Source: Lantana camara (taxonomy: Eukaryota > Streptophyta > Magnoliopsida > Lamiales > Verbenaceae). Taken from it: DNA of 64,000 nucleotides. The stretch lies in assembly GCA_037501455.1 (NCBI GenBank), contig CM074858.1, positions 48,481,001-48,545,000 of the forward strand, given 5' to 3'. Numbering within the stretch: position 1 is the stretch's first letter; every line of letters starts with the position of its first letter. The position numbers and the translations under genes are program-made. Positions 23,000 to 34,800 of this stretch are shown here, piece by piece. Under the pieces are notes generated by a model. That model worked only from the letters and a program-made list of their open reading frames with translations. It was not told where the DNA came from and made no database searches.

Positions 23000-25106
23000 A
23001 AGCTTTATTTCAAACCCACCGTTGCACACACATTGTCAATTTTTATAATTCAAGATTCAATCTAATTAAAACTTCCCTACTCCAAACCATACTCATAATT
23101 ACATATGCAAGATAATTAATTCAATCAAGGATCACAGTTACAACACGGTATTAACACTAACTCTATAAAACGGGTTATCTTACATAGTAACTCAATATAT
23201 ATATATATATATATATACATACAACATTCATTCACCAACCCAGCTCAAAACAATTTACAGGAATCCAATTAATAGGCCCTAGTCACACATTCCAATTTAT
23301 ACAAATATTCATAAATGGAATTCCAATTCATATCTAGAATCATTTTTGTAAACTTTCAAAGATCATTTTAAATATAAGAGTTACGGTCCAGGGGTTACAT
23401 TCCAATCACTAATAATTTTAAATTCAATATCTACATTTCATATCAAGATTATGAATTACATTATTAGTTTGACAAAAGTGTTGTTTCCAAAAATCAATTT
23501 CACAAACTCCTCAACTAACTCAAATTAGAAGCAAATTATAAATAAACAAGCTAAATTTCCGAACCAACTCAACACTAATTAGTCAAAAAGAGAATTCAAT
23601 TGTCATTAGAATTCCATTATTACAAAAGTTACTTCATATAACAAAACTTCTGGCAATCAACTAATTAAGCAAGTCGGCTCTAATTGTTTATTTCACTAAT
23701 TAACAATTATTCACACTGAACAAGGACAATTCGTGTATATCGTCCGAAATACCATCACAAAATTATGATTCGCATAACAATACCAAAATTCAATTAGACC
23801 ATACATCAATTACACTTAAATAAAATGTGAGAAATTGCCAGAAAAGGAAATCTTGGCTACCGGCTCAGGTTGCTAACAAAATCTGAATTTGAGAAACGAA
23901 GACAGTCGGTTGCTGGGCGTCGGAGGTCTGGCTGGGTAGAGTGGAGTTTGGCCTGAGCGACGCGGTTCCAGTGGTGATCAGTGATGAAGGAACTGATAGT
24001 GTTTGAATGGTGGCTGATTTGCAGAGACTCGGCGGCAGAGTGTTGGCGTTGCTCTTGGCCCTTGAAATGGGAGAGGAAGAAAGTGGATGTTCGGTGGTGG
24101 AGATGGTGGTCGGCTTGCTGTTGTGACGGTGGCGAAGGAGGTCCTAGCTCCCTTTCTTCAGATCTGATGATGAGGGAATGGTGGTGCGGCAGAGGATCAC
24201 CGAAGTAGACAGCCGGCGGCGGGAGGAGTTCTCGGGCCCCTTCTGTTCTGGAGATGAGAAAGAAAGAGAAAGGGGTTGGTGGTGGTTATCGGCGAAGCAA
24301 GGGTGGTGGCTGGGTCACGGACAGATCCGTTGCTGGTGGTGGAGAGGCGGAGATGGAGGAGTGTTGCTCTGCTATCTGAAACTGAAAGGGGATCTGGGGA
24401 AGAAAAGCTTGCGCAGCTGCTGGTGTTCGTAAGGGGATGAAGAGGAAGACAGAATGGCTGGTGGTTCGATGGTGGCTGCTGGCGGCGCGGTAGAGTTGTT
24501 GAGCTTGTAGGGCTGAGATGGGGGGGGGGGGGGGTTCTCTCGCCTTGTCGACGAGATAGCGGCGGCGGAGAACGCCGGAGAAGAAGGCGTTGCCGAAGAA
24601 GACGGTGGTTGGCACAGCAATTGCTGCGCTGCTGCTGCTTATCGGAAGTGGGAGAGAAATGAAATGGCAGCACTAGGGTTTCTCGGTGTATAAAGAGGCC
24701 ATTCTTCCAAAATTGCAAACAAGTCCCCCAAGAAATTAGCTGATGCGATTAAGTTCACAAAATTCAATTAGGGTTCAATTCGATCCAATTAGAGATTAGA
24801 AAATTATAAAAGTACCCCAAGATTTAGAGTAGAGCCCAATTAAGTCCAAATTGAATTTCTCATAATTAAAAATAGATCCCCAACTTTTATTAATCTCAAA
24901 TTAGCCCACATAATTTAAATTAAGGAGCAATTAGGCACCAAACACATATTTCAATTGAGTCCGCATATTTTCATAAGTTGCAATTGAGTCAATTAAACTA
25001 TTAAAACATAATTAAGGCAATTCAAGCACAAGCAGAGTTAAATAAATAACAATCGAATCGCACGAAAACGACATCGTATCTTGTTCCGAAAATGCGGGGT
25101 GTTACA
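23000..25106 (-). mobile_element. Composite element, left LTR tail (U3 type T)
   Basis: 2,107 bp ending GGGGTGTTACA next to a PPT, so it is the U3 end of an LTR. It is repeated almost exactly at 29392-32617 (apart from an insertion there). It holds an (AT)n run at 23194-23217, a GC-rich G/T-biased segment (23890-24660) with a G homopolymer near 24520, and the minus-strand TTTATACACC followed by GAGAAACCCTAG (a TATA-like and telo-box-like promoter) near 24676-24700. Frames in the GC-rich part are not convincing genes. Confidence 0.8.
23194..23217. repeat. (AT)n microsatellite
   Basis: About 12 AT units; the same tract occurs at about 29587-29610 in the duplicate tail. Confidence 0.9.
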
Positions 25107-25123
25107 ACCTTCCCCCCTTAAGA

Positions 25124-25142
25124 GAACCTGGTCCCCAGGTTC
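25124..25142 (-). promoter_or_regulatory. Stem-loop next to the PPT (composite element)
   Basis: Minus strand GAACCTGGGGACCAGGTTC: six pairs (GAACCT with AGGTTC) around GGGGACC. Position and loop match element A, but four stem bases differ in paired fashion. Confidence 0.6.
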
Positions 25143-25429
25143 CACTGCTTAGCTGGAAAAGCTTCAAGTGACAGTGTCTTAACCCTTCTCGAGGAGTTGC
25201 GTAAAACATAGCCTCTGTTGTGAAGTTTACTCTCATTGTCTTTACCGAACCTTTCTCGTGATGTCTCGTTGCCATTGGGATCCATTCGAGTACTGGACCG
25301 TTGCTTTCATCAAGTTGTTCATCATTCTTGTAAGACGAATAGTTGTCACTGCTCTCAACTTCGATGGCGCCGCAAACTCGTCACTGCAGCCCGTAGCCAG
25401 GACAACGCGTAACGCAATCACAACAAACA

Positions 25430-25760
25430 AGAGAGAATCCCATCTCTCAGCACAAAACGTGAGAGAACCCCGTCTCTCGAAAACAGAAAGCGAGAGAACC
25501 CCGTCTCTCGATCACATAAGAGAGAGCCCCGTCTCTCGAGCAGACAATTGAGAGAACCCCGCCTCTCAGCCTAAGTTGGACAGATTCCAGCATCTTCCAA
25601 CATTCTAGTTCAAGAAATTCAAACATTTCTCAAACCCCTAAATTCGAGAGAATCCAGCATCTCCCGAATACCCAAGTACAAGAGAATCCAACATCTCTCG
25701 TGCACAAAGCTTAGAAAGAATCCAACATCTTTCTATCACATAAGTAGAGAATTCTGTGAC
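25430..25760. repeat. Hairpin minisatellite (GAGAGAACCCCGTCTCTC)
   Basis: About ten degenerate units of roughly 30 bp, each with GAGAGAA(C/T)CC, then C(A/G)(T/C)CTCTC, so each unit can fold on itself (GAGAGA with TCTCTC). Toward 25600-25760 the arms change together (for example AGAAAGAATC with ATCTTTCT), i.e. pairing is partly kept. It has no coding features. Confidence 0.75.
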
Positions 25761-26789
25761 TCTCTAACACATAAATCCACTGATCAGTTATTCATACATA
25801 CCAACATCAGAATATCACTTGATGAAAGGTATGCGATGCATGTTTGGTGTACCTTATACAACTGATATCGGTGTCCCTTGAGTATAGATTCAACGCTCAT
25901 ACCTCGACTCAAGGGGGATATCGCGATGGAATCCCTGTAAAACAAGGTCACAGTATATGTGTATGTTATATGCGAGGTTAGTGAGCAATCAAGGGAGCTT
26001 TAAATCACATAGACATGCTTAATCCACATAAACACGTAACTTATTCATTTCAGTAATAGTTCACCAGAAACAGATATTCCAGGTTATCAATGCCAGATCA
26101 GGTAGCCACGTTATCACAATCAGAACAACGACAATCATCACACGCATCAAACAAAACAAGATAAGCATACTCAAGCGATGCATGTATGTAAATGCCATGA
26201 ATGCTTGGCGTACCGATCACCGTAGTGTCAAACTCTTGACAGGAAGTTGAGACGAAGTGGTAGGAGTTGATTAAGCCGATAAGGATGCAATCTTCGTCAT
26301 CTGAACTTCTTGTCCTAAATCTTTTGATGTGAAGAGGCAATTCAGCAATGATGTCCATCATCCAACTCTCTACTAAACCATAATCCTTGCTCAACCAAAA
26401 TCATCTTCAGTTTCTCCCAAGAATTCTCATTTATGTGTTAAATCTTAGTCTGCTCATCTTCAAGGAGTTGTCCATGATTCATTTGTCAACCAGATATTTA
26501 CCTCAGAGTTTCGTTGGATGATCGTGGTGCTAAGCAATTCCCAAAGCAATCCATGGTATATGATTCTGAAACTTTGTATAAAATCTTTTGACACCTATGT
26601 GATCTATTCCCATCTCAGCAGAATCTTAGATCTCATCTTGAAGAAACACCCAGAGAGCTAACAACCAATCTTGTCTTGTCGTTTGTTAACTCTAAACGAC
26701 ACCAAAACCTTCAATACTCATCGTTGGTTTGTAGCTCGTTGCTTAAGTTAGCACCAACATGGCTACTTAACCACATCCCTTGAACTTGA

Positions 26790-27000
26790 TCGAATCGAAC
26801 TTGATCGGATTCTTCTACATTAACTCGTTTCCATCAACAAGGTGACTACTTCCAAATGAACGAATCATCAAAGCGAAAGTTCATCAACCTCCTTCAAATC
26901 GGTTCTACTTGATCAGATTCTCTTACATTGACTCATTTCCCTCAACAAGTTGACTACTTTCAAATGAATGAATCCTCAAGGCGAAAGTTCGTCAAACTTC
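26790..27000. repeat. ~105-110-bp tandem duplication
   Basis: Two adjacent copies of a segment containing ACTTGATC, TTACATT, TTTCC.TCAACAAG and GCGAAAGTTC, with about 15% differences by eye. Function unknown. Confidence 0.75.
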
Positions 27001-27063
27001 ATCTATCAATTGACTTTAAGGTAGTAAGTCAATATAGCAAATCTCATTCCTTCAACTTAAGGA

Positions 27064-27173
27064 TGTAACACCCCAAACGGAGGATGCCACATCCCCCGCA
27101 CTAAGATCCAGACCCGGTCACGAAATGGAAAATCCATGCCCGAATCCGAATCATAGCGAATGGGAGACCAACT
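27064..27173 (-). mobile_element. Isolated U5 terminal fragment
   Basis: Starts TGTAACACCCCAAACGGAGG and matches 27603-27712 with two differences, then diverges abruptly at ACCAACTC. It is preceded by a decayed PBS-like stretch (TTCAACTTAAGGA). Probably the stub of an earlier LTR left by deletion. Confidence 0.8.
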
Positions 27174-27582
27174 CTGAACATTTTTCATGAACATTGATCT
27201 TGGTAAAGAATCCTTTCATCTTCGAATTATGGTATGTTTTCGTTGTAGTGCCAATAGGAGTGTTGACGGAGGGAAATTTTCAGTGTTGGCTCTTAGGGCA
27301 CCCTGAAATTCAAACACTAAATTCGATGCATGCGGATTAAGATGCAAATGAAATGTAACAAGTATATCACGTAAATGCAACAATTAGTTGTAATTTAAAA
27401 AGCACATAAAATAAGATGTTGCATAATCAAAGTCATAATGTGCACACAATCATATAATCACGAAACAATTCATGCCGAAGGGTCAAAATATCAAGTCAAA
27501 CAAATGCAATGCGCAGTTATCCCTATGCCGTATGACCTAGACAGACTCAACACGACTCAAGAGCTCGGTTTTGCAACCTAGA

Positions 27583-27594
27583 GCTCTGATACCA
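27583..27594 (-). other. Primer-binding site of the composite element
   Basis: Perfect GCTCTGATACCA, eight bases before the LTR at 27603, preceded by the leader motif GGTTTTGCAACCTAGA shared with Z and the array. Confidence 0.92.
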
Positions 27595-27602
27595 CTTAAA
27601 GA

Positions 27603-29391
27603 TGTAACACCCCAAACGGAGGATGCCACATCCCCCGCACTAAGATCCAGACCCGGTCACGAAATGGAAAATCCATGCCCGAATCTGAATCATAGCGAAC
27701 GGGAGACCAACTCACGCACTAGGCTAGGCGGATCTAACTTGACAAACTCAGGGTGCGGAAGCAATTAAACCAACAACAATAGATAGCGGAAGCATTCAAA
27801 ACAAAACATGCAAAGCAGATGACGGGTTCAACTAGCATAAATACCTAGTCCCGAATCAATTCATAATCCAACATAATAAGTAGCATACGTACCATCATAA
27901 TATCTACTAACATCCAAATACTAGCTTACTAACCCCACACGGGTTTAAGTCTAAGTAGAACATAAACATAACCTTCAAGTGTGAAACATAAATACATAAC
28001 ATAAATAAAGTATGCGACAAATGCATCCTAATACCAACTAGACTGACAAGTGTGACTCAAGGGACTCACTTCCGCCTAGCTCAAGCCAAAAGGAGACCTG
28101 CAAACTAAAAGATAAATGAGGTGTCAGTCAACTGACTGAGTGAGGGGGCTAACGCACACCCACAATATACATATACAGAGCACAACACATATCAAAAGGG
28201 TGGATTCATGAACCGGGGATAGGTGTTGCATACCAGAACATTTCAAAACAACCCAAAATAGATATAGATATAAGTTTAGAAACCACTTTCAGAAGACTCT
28301 ATCCCGATTCATAAATCCCATAACAGATCATAACATATGCTCGGCGAGTACGAGCTTCCAACCTTAACTCCTCATATAATAACAAAACATAAATAACATA
28401 CCACCTCAACTCCGGGTGATGGTAGGGTTGCGCGACACTAACCATCCATACAGTCGAGGGGAGTGCTGATTGCTACTCATACCCTCAGGACTCCGTTTCC
28501 CAACCAAACCTCATGGTGGGTCCCGGTAGATCCTTTTCATACAGATGGAGACTACGCACAGGTATATCCCCGACGGCCCGATACCGTCCCGGGGGCTCCT
28601 TACCCGTAGCTCCTGGGCCCCATAAGAGAACATAACATAACATAACATATGCCAACTTTCATGGCAATCTCGCTACAGAATCAGAACACAACTGGGTTTT
28701 TCCAGAATAGCTTACATATGCCTCAAAAACTGGTTTTATATTTACACCTTTCCTACGCGATGGAACTTTAAGCCTCATGACCTCCATCCACGCAGGACTC
28801 ACACAAGATCATCAACATATCATATTCAACACATATTTAATCGTATATATAGTATATAATCGCATGCGGGGATTGAAATCATCATCTTGGGGTCATAGGT
28901 CATTTAACTATACAAAATCCTAAACCTCACCTGAGAAGCGTCAAGATACGGGAATTGACAAGACGGGTGCGTGCTTGACCAGGCTGTCTACGCCCTGGAG
29001 ATCACTGTACATAAAGGAAATACAGTGTACTCGTGAGACACGACTCAATATGATACCAAGTAGGACGCACGGCAGTGGTATGAGAAAACGTGTCATGAAT
29101 ACAGAAATTATAAAGTGGTATGACATGTCACGAATGTCTTCTTATGCACATTTAATGTCTCACGTAATAAATAAATAGGCATTGAGGTCATGTGCGAATC
29201 ATAATTGCATAATTGAAGACAACAAAATGTACGAGCAAGTTTAAGAATCAACCAAAGTCGTATTATATTCAATAACCTCATACTCAGATTACCCAACTAA
29301 ATTACAAGCAATTACATTTAATTTATATGATAAATTCAATCTAAAGCATAGCACTTACTCCTCTTGTACCAACACAATTTACTCAAGATCC
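27603..29391 (-). mobile_element. Composite element, right LTR head (R-U5 type P)
   Basis: Begins TGTAACACCCCAAACGGAGG. Its first 1.5 kb or so is the same family as the solo LTR at 34274-38464, seen there in the opposite orientation (compare 37000-38464). The head stops at AAGCTT (29392), where the type T tail begins. It differs from the left head except for the conserved U5 block. Confidence 0.8.
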
Positions 29392-31067
29392 AAGCTTTAT
29401 TTCAAACCCACCGTTGCACACACATTGTCAATTTTTATAATTCAAGATTCAATCTAATTAAAACTTCCCTACTCCAAACCATACTCATAATTACATATGC
29501 AAGATAATTAATTCAATCAAGGATCACAGTTACAACACGGTATTAACACTAACTCTATAAAACGGGTTATCTTACATAGTAACTCAATATATATATATAT
29601 ATATATATACATACAACATTCATTCACCAACCCAGCTCAAAACAATTTACAGGAATCCAATTAATAGGCCCTAGTCACACATTCCAATTTATACAAATAT
29701 TCATAAATGGAATTCCAATTCATATCTAGAATCATTTTTGTAAACTTTCAAAGATCATTTTAAATATAAGAGTTACGGTCCAGGGGTTACATTCCAATCA
29801 CTAATAATTTTAAATTCAATATCTACATTTCATATCAAGATTATGAATTACATTATTAGTTTGACAAAAGTGTTGTTTCCAAAAATCAATTTCACAAACT
29901 CCTCAACTAACTCAAATTAGAAGCAAATTATAAATAAACAAGCTAAATTTCCGAACCAACTCAACACTAATTAGTCAAAAAGAGAATTCAATTGTCATTA
30001 GAATTCCATTATTACAAAAGTTACTTCATATAACAAAACTTCTGGCAATCAACTAATTAAGCAAGTCGGCTCTAATTGTTTATTTCACTAATTAACAATT
30101 ATTCACACTGAACAAGGACAATTCGTGTATATCGTCCGAAATACCATCACAAAATTATGATTCGCATAACAATACCAAAATTCAATTAGACCATACATCA
30201 ATTACACTTAAATAAAATGTGAGAAATTGCCAGAAAAGGAAATCTTGGCTACCGGCTCAGGTTGCTAACAAAATCTGAATTTGAGAAACGAAGACAGTCG
30301 GTTGCTGGGCGTCGGAGGTCTGGCTGGGTAGAGTGGAGTTTGGCCTGAGCGACGCGGTTCCAGTGGTGATCAGTGATGAAGGAACTGATAGTGTTTCAAT
30401 GGTGGCTGATTTGCAGAGACTCGGCGGCAGAGTGTTGGCGCTGCTCTTGGCCCTTGAAATGGGAGAGGAAGAAAGTGGATGTTCGGTGGTGGAGATGGTG
30501 GTCGGCTTGCTGTTGTGATGGTGGCGATGGAGGTCCTAGCTCCCTTTCTTCAGATCTGATGATGAGGGAATGGTGGTGCGGCAGAGGATCACCGAAGTAG
30601 ACGGCCGGCGGCGGGAGGAGTTCTCGGCCCCCTTCTGTTCTGGAGATGAGAAAGAAAGAGAAAGGGGTTGGTGGTGGTTATCGGCGAAGCAAGGGTGGTG
30701 GCTGGGTCGCGGACAGATCCGTTGCTGGTGGTGGAGAGGCGGAGATGGAGGAGTGTTGCTCTGCTATCTGAAAATGAAAGGGGATCTGGGGAAGAAAAGC
30801 TTGCGCAGCTGCTGGTGTTCGTAAGGGGATGAAGAGGAAGACAGAATGGCTGGTGGTTCGATGTTGGCTGCTGGCGGCGCGGTGGAGTTGTTGAGCTTGT
30901 AGGGCTAAGATGGGGGATCTCTTGCCTTGTCGACGAGATAGCGGCGGCGGAGAACGCCGGAGAAGAAGGCGTTGCCGAAGAAGACGGTGGTTGGCACAGC
31001 AATTGCTGCGCTGCTGCTGCTTATCGGAAGTGGGAGAGAAATGAAATGGCAGCACTAGGGTTTCTCG

Positions 31068-32186
31068 AGACAATTAGGACCCAAGGGACGCCCAAGACTT
31101 ATTTTAGGGATATAACCCTCAATTTCTTTTCCATTTTTTTTTATTCTCTATTATCTGACGTGGTTAATAATCACATCATAACTTTCAAAATCAGATCTCC
31201 CACCCAAATCAAACCCTAATTTCTTCTTCGTCGTTTCTTCTTCTCTCCTTCTCTTTTTCTCTTCTTCTTCTCTCTTCTTCTTCTCTCCTCTCCTTCTCAC
31301 ATTCTCTCATCGCGATTCATCTTCTCACCTTCTCCCGCCGCCGACGTCTTCTGCAATCGCCTCCATAGTTGTCTTCTCGTCGTGGATTCATCTTCTGCAA
31401 TGGCCTCCGTCGAATTCGTCTTCTGCATCGTCGTGTCTTTATCTTCTGCAACTATTTCTGACTGTATTCTGCAATTGAAGATCCAGAAATCTTATCGTCT
31501 TCTTCTTCTACTCTTTTGCATTTTTTTTTTTTCAGATTTCTTCAAGAAATCAAGTACGTGATTTCTATAATCCTGCGATTTCATGAATCAAGCGTGTGAT
31601 TTCTTCAATCGTTCACGCGATTGCAGAAATCGCGTGAGCGATTGTGGAAAATCGCTCATGCGATTTCTGCAATCGCGTGCGCGATCCAGTGATTGAAGAA
31701 ATCGCTCACGCGATTTCTGTAATCGCGTGCGCGATCGAGTGATTGAAGAAATCGCGCACGCGATTGCAGAAATCGCTTGCGCGATTGTGAAAAATCGCTC
31801 ACGCGATTTCTGTAATCGCGTGCTCGATTTCTTTAATCACTAGATCGCGTAGAAATCGCTACGCGATTTCTTGAAGAAAAATTAATAAACCAAATCTGGA
31901 TCTTAAAAAAATAAAAGAAAATAAATAAAAAATAAAAAATTGAAAAATAAAAATAATTAGAGAAAATAAAGATAATAAAAGAAAATAAAAGAAAAAAAGA
32001 AAAGAAAAAAAATCGAGTGTGCGATTTATGAGATCGCTTACTCGATTTGCCCACGTGGAAAATAATTATATTTAATATTTATTTTATTAGACAAAATTGA
32101 GAAAAGGGTTATGTACCCAATTCTTTTGAAACTAGGGGTTACATAACTAAAAAAACACTTGGGCGTCCCTTATAACCGAATGCCCC
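31068..32186. mobile_element. Mutator-like non-autonomous element (1.1 kb)
   Basis: Absent from the left tail, where GGGTTTCTCG occurs once (24676-24685); here it flanks the insert on both sides (31058-31067 and 32187-32196), i.e. a 9-10-bp target duplication as made by MULE transposases. The ends form imperfect inverted repeats over about 60 bp with a perfect core AAGGGACGCCCAAG. No transposase. The interior has a pyrimidine-rich stretch (31215-31320), a GCGAT-rich dyad cluster and an A-rich tract (31890-32015). Insertion falls between the TATA-like box and the presumed leader of the right LTR. Confidence 0.75.
31555..31880. repeat. GCGAT/ATCGC dyad cluster inside the Mutator-like element
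   Basis: About a dozen alternating copies of AATCGCG(T/C)GCGCGATT-like and GAAATCGC(T/G)CACGCGATT-like dyads separated by TTTCTGCA or GTGATTGAAGA. Long self-complementary stretches can form several alternative hairpins. Confidence 0.8.
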
Positions 32187-32617
32187 GGGTTTCTCGGTGT
32201 ATAAAGAGGCCATTCTTCCAAAATTGCAAACAAGTCCCCCAAGAAATTAGTTGATGCGATTAAGTTCACAAAATTCAATTAGGGTTCAATTCGATCCAAT
32301 TAGAGATTAGAAAATTATAAAAGTACCCCAAGATTTAGAGTAGAGCCCAATTAAGTCCAAATTGAATTTCTCATAATTAGAAATAGATCCCCAACTTTTA
32401 TTAATCTCAAATTAGCCCACATAATTTAAATTAAGGAGCAATTAGGCACCAAACACATATTTCAATTGAGTCCGCATATTTTCATAAGTTGCAATCGAGT
32501 CAATTAAACTATTAAAACATAATTAAGTCAATTCAAGCACAAGCAGAGTTAAATAAATAACAATCGAATCGCACGATAACGACATCGTATCTTGTTCCGA
32601 AAATGCGGGGTGTTACA

Positions 32618-33126
32618 GTAATAGAAAGGGCATCGTTTTAATTCCAACTCCCTTATGTGATTTAAACTGTTTTATGTAGCATGTATATTAAAACTTGTGG
32701 TTATGGAGTGGCTCCCACATATCACGCATAAGATAGGAAAACGCATGATCATCTCATATTACTGTCATGTTAGGACATGTTATCTGCTAATTGCTTTTGT
32801 GTAATGCATTTATGTGGAACTACATTAAACAAGAATAATTAAAATGGATAACTGCACATGTTGGTGAGGCCAAAAAAACCTGGACAACCCTCTAGTATTC
32901 GAAAATCCCATAAATATTAAGCAATATCAAAAAATAGGTATTTTGTATAAAGTGAAAACTTTAAATAAAATTCTTAGCATTTCATCAATAGGATTTAAGT
33001 TTAATAGGAGATGTAGTTGTTGGCCACGAGTTGTGGGATGACTATATAAAACATATTAGTTCTTAGTTTCCTGATTGATCACACTTAGTGATCAATATTT
33101 CGTAACTAATCTTGGGGAGGACGATG
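32618..33126 (+). other. Unassigned segment left of element Z, possibly the 5' part of the copia relic
   Basis: AT-rich, without open frames or matches elsewhere in the window. It ends in CGATG, which is repeated at 51227 after Z, so it was contiguous with 51232 onward before Z inserted. That places it upstream of the copia gag remnant. Confidence 0.45.
33122..33126. other. Target-site duplication of element Z (left)
   Basis: CGATG, repeated at 51227-51231 directly after the right LTR. Confidence 0.88.
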
Positions 33127-34709
33127 TGTAGCACCCCGAGCGTAGGGCACCACATCCCCCCGCACTAGAGTCCGACATGTGTAACGAAATGGAAAGTTTG
33201 TACACGCATCAAACAATAGCGAACGGGTGACAAATAAAACTCACACTCTAGCTAGACGGCCTAGACCCTCAATCAAAGTGCATATCGAAATCAAGAATAT
33301 AGCGAAAGCGATTAAACAGTCATATCAAATCCCAAGATCCTCATATATATCAAAACAGATCCATACTAGCAAGCGGGAGTCAAATACACATGTACAATGC
33401 CCATCCGGGGCCAAAATATAACAAGTACCAAAGTAAAGTACTCATAATGCATATCTCCAAAATAGATGATAAGTATCAAAGCTAATAACCACTACAATGC
33501 ATATGCGACTTTAGCTAAACCACAAGTAAGACTCGACGAACACTTGCCGCCTAACTTGACTCAAACTGTACCTGCAACTCAAAAGAAAAGGAGAAAAAAA
33601 AAAGAGAAATAACACGAGGGTTAGTCCTAATGACTAGTGAGGGGGCTAACACACGCACCCATGATACGTGTAGAGCAAAGCACTTAACAAAATTCATAAA
33701 GATCCATGAACTAAGAATGGTTTTTGCAAGCTAAAACGTTTACCTGTGATAGTATGTATATATATACATAAAAGAAGTTAAGGGTCATAGGCCAAACTCA
33801 CGAGTTTTAAATATTTAGGAATCCATTCCTGTTTCATAGATCATACAAATTCACACAGCTCGGCGAGAATGAATTATTCCTCCAACTTCCACAAACAAAG
33901 GCATAATCAAAACGAAATCATAAACCTTCCTTTCTCCGGGGTGATAGAAGGGTTGACGGCCCTAGCTATCGGCAAAATGCACACGAGACAAGGCGTAATC
34001 ACCTCCTTGAAACCTTCGACGGATTTCTTCCTCCGGCTCAAGGGAAACACCCTTTCTCAACCTCCAAAGGTTGGGTGAGACTCTCAAACGGAAAGTGTTG
34101 ATGGGAGAGCTCGGCGACCACACGGTCATCCCAAGATACCATACCACTCTCCGGGGCCCAAACACATAACTCAAACGGCATAATTTACACGAAGCTTATC
34201 TTTCAAGATTCAAATCTCGCTTACACACACACACTTATCAAAGGTTTTCAAATTAAACGTAAAATAGCTTACATGTGACGCCCCGTGTTCTCGAAGGGTG
34301 TCCTGACGATATTAACAAGTATGTCTCTACACTTGTGTGTGTTTAATTTAAGAGTTCTTGAATTATGTGATTCAATGTAAATCACATTTAATATGTGATC
34401 ATTCGGGTTATTCTAAAATTATTTGTCAAGTTGATTTTATATCCATCATGTTACTTAACTTGTTTAATTTCGGTTTACTCGAATTCCTTGAGATTAATTA
34501 TCAATCATGTGTTTACGAAGTGTCGTTAAATTGTACGAAAGGTTTCTAAAATTAAATTGAATTAAACTCTAATTGGTAAATCCCTTGCTTTCATTTTAAT
34601 TTATAAAATTAATTCGGGGCTTGAATGTTTATTCGTAACTTTACCGATTTTATTTACGATTATTCGTACGCGATATTTCTCTTTGCTACGCGATAAGTTT
34701 ACCCGGTTG

Positions 34710-34716
34710 TATATAG
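34710..34716 (+). promoter_or_regulatory. TATA-like box of the family P solo LTR
   Basis: TATATAG, 436 bases from the U3 start and about 35 bases before a (CT)n-rich tract typical of plant 5' leaders. Confidence 0.4.
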
Positions 34717-34747
34717 CTTGTGCACAAGACACATTTCTCCAAAATCT

Positions 34748-34751
34748 CCTT

Positions 34752-34784
<33 letters not shown>

Positions 34785-34800
34785 CTCTCCCACTCTTTCT
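34748..34800. repeat. CT-rich microsatellite tract
   Basis: TTTCTCTCTCTCTCTCTCTC-type run with interruptions. Confidence 0.85.

Larger units (their letters stand above)
25107..27602 (-). mobile_element. Non-coding internal region of the composite element
   Basis: About 2.5 kb between PPT (25107-25120, minus CTTAAGGGGGGAAGG type) and PBS (27583-27594), without gag or pol motifs on either strand. It contains a stem-loop, a hairpin minisatellite (25430-25760), an unrecognised AT-rich stretch (25790-26780), a 105-110-bp tandem duplication (26790-27000) and a stray U5 end (27064-27173). It is LARD-like: LTR ends and priming sites kept, proteins absent. Confidence 0.7.
29392..32617 (-). mobile_element. 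Composite element, right LTR tail (U3 type T) with insertion
   Basis: Near-identical duplicate of 23000-25106, including the (AT)n tract, interrupted by 31068-32186. It ends GGGGTGTTACA at 32617. The flanks of the composite (AATAT left, GTAAT right) do not form a target duplication. Confidence 0.85.

Noticed and set aside
24197..24718. Open frame of 173 codons (minus) rich in P, S and T, and its partner at 30589-31073
   Set aside because: The two copies of the tail differ by indels in the G-run that change the frame and length, so the protein is not conserved. Composition artefact of a G/T-rich LTR segment.
20255..32617. A simple intact LTR element with a 4.9-kb LTR
   Set aside because: The two LTR heads differ, the flanks AATAT and GTAAT are not a duplication, and the interrupted array LTR does not resume on the right.
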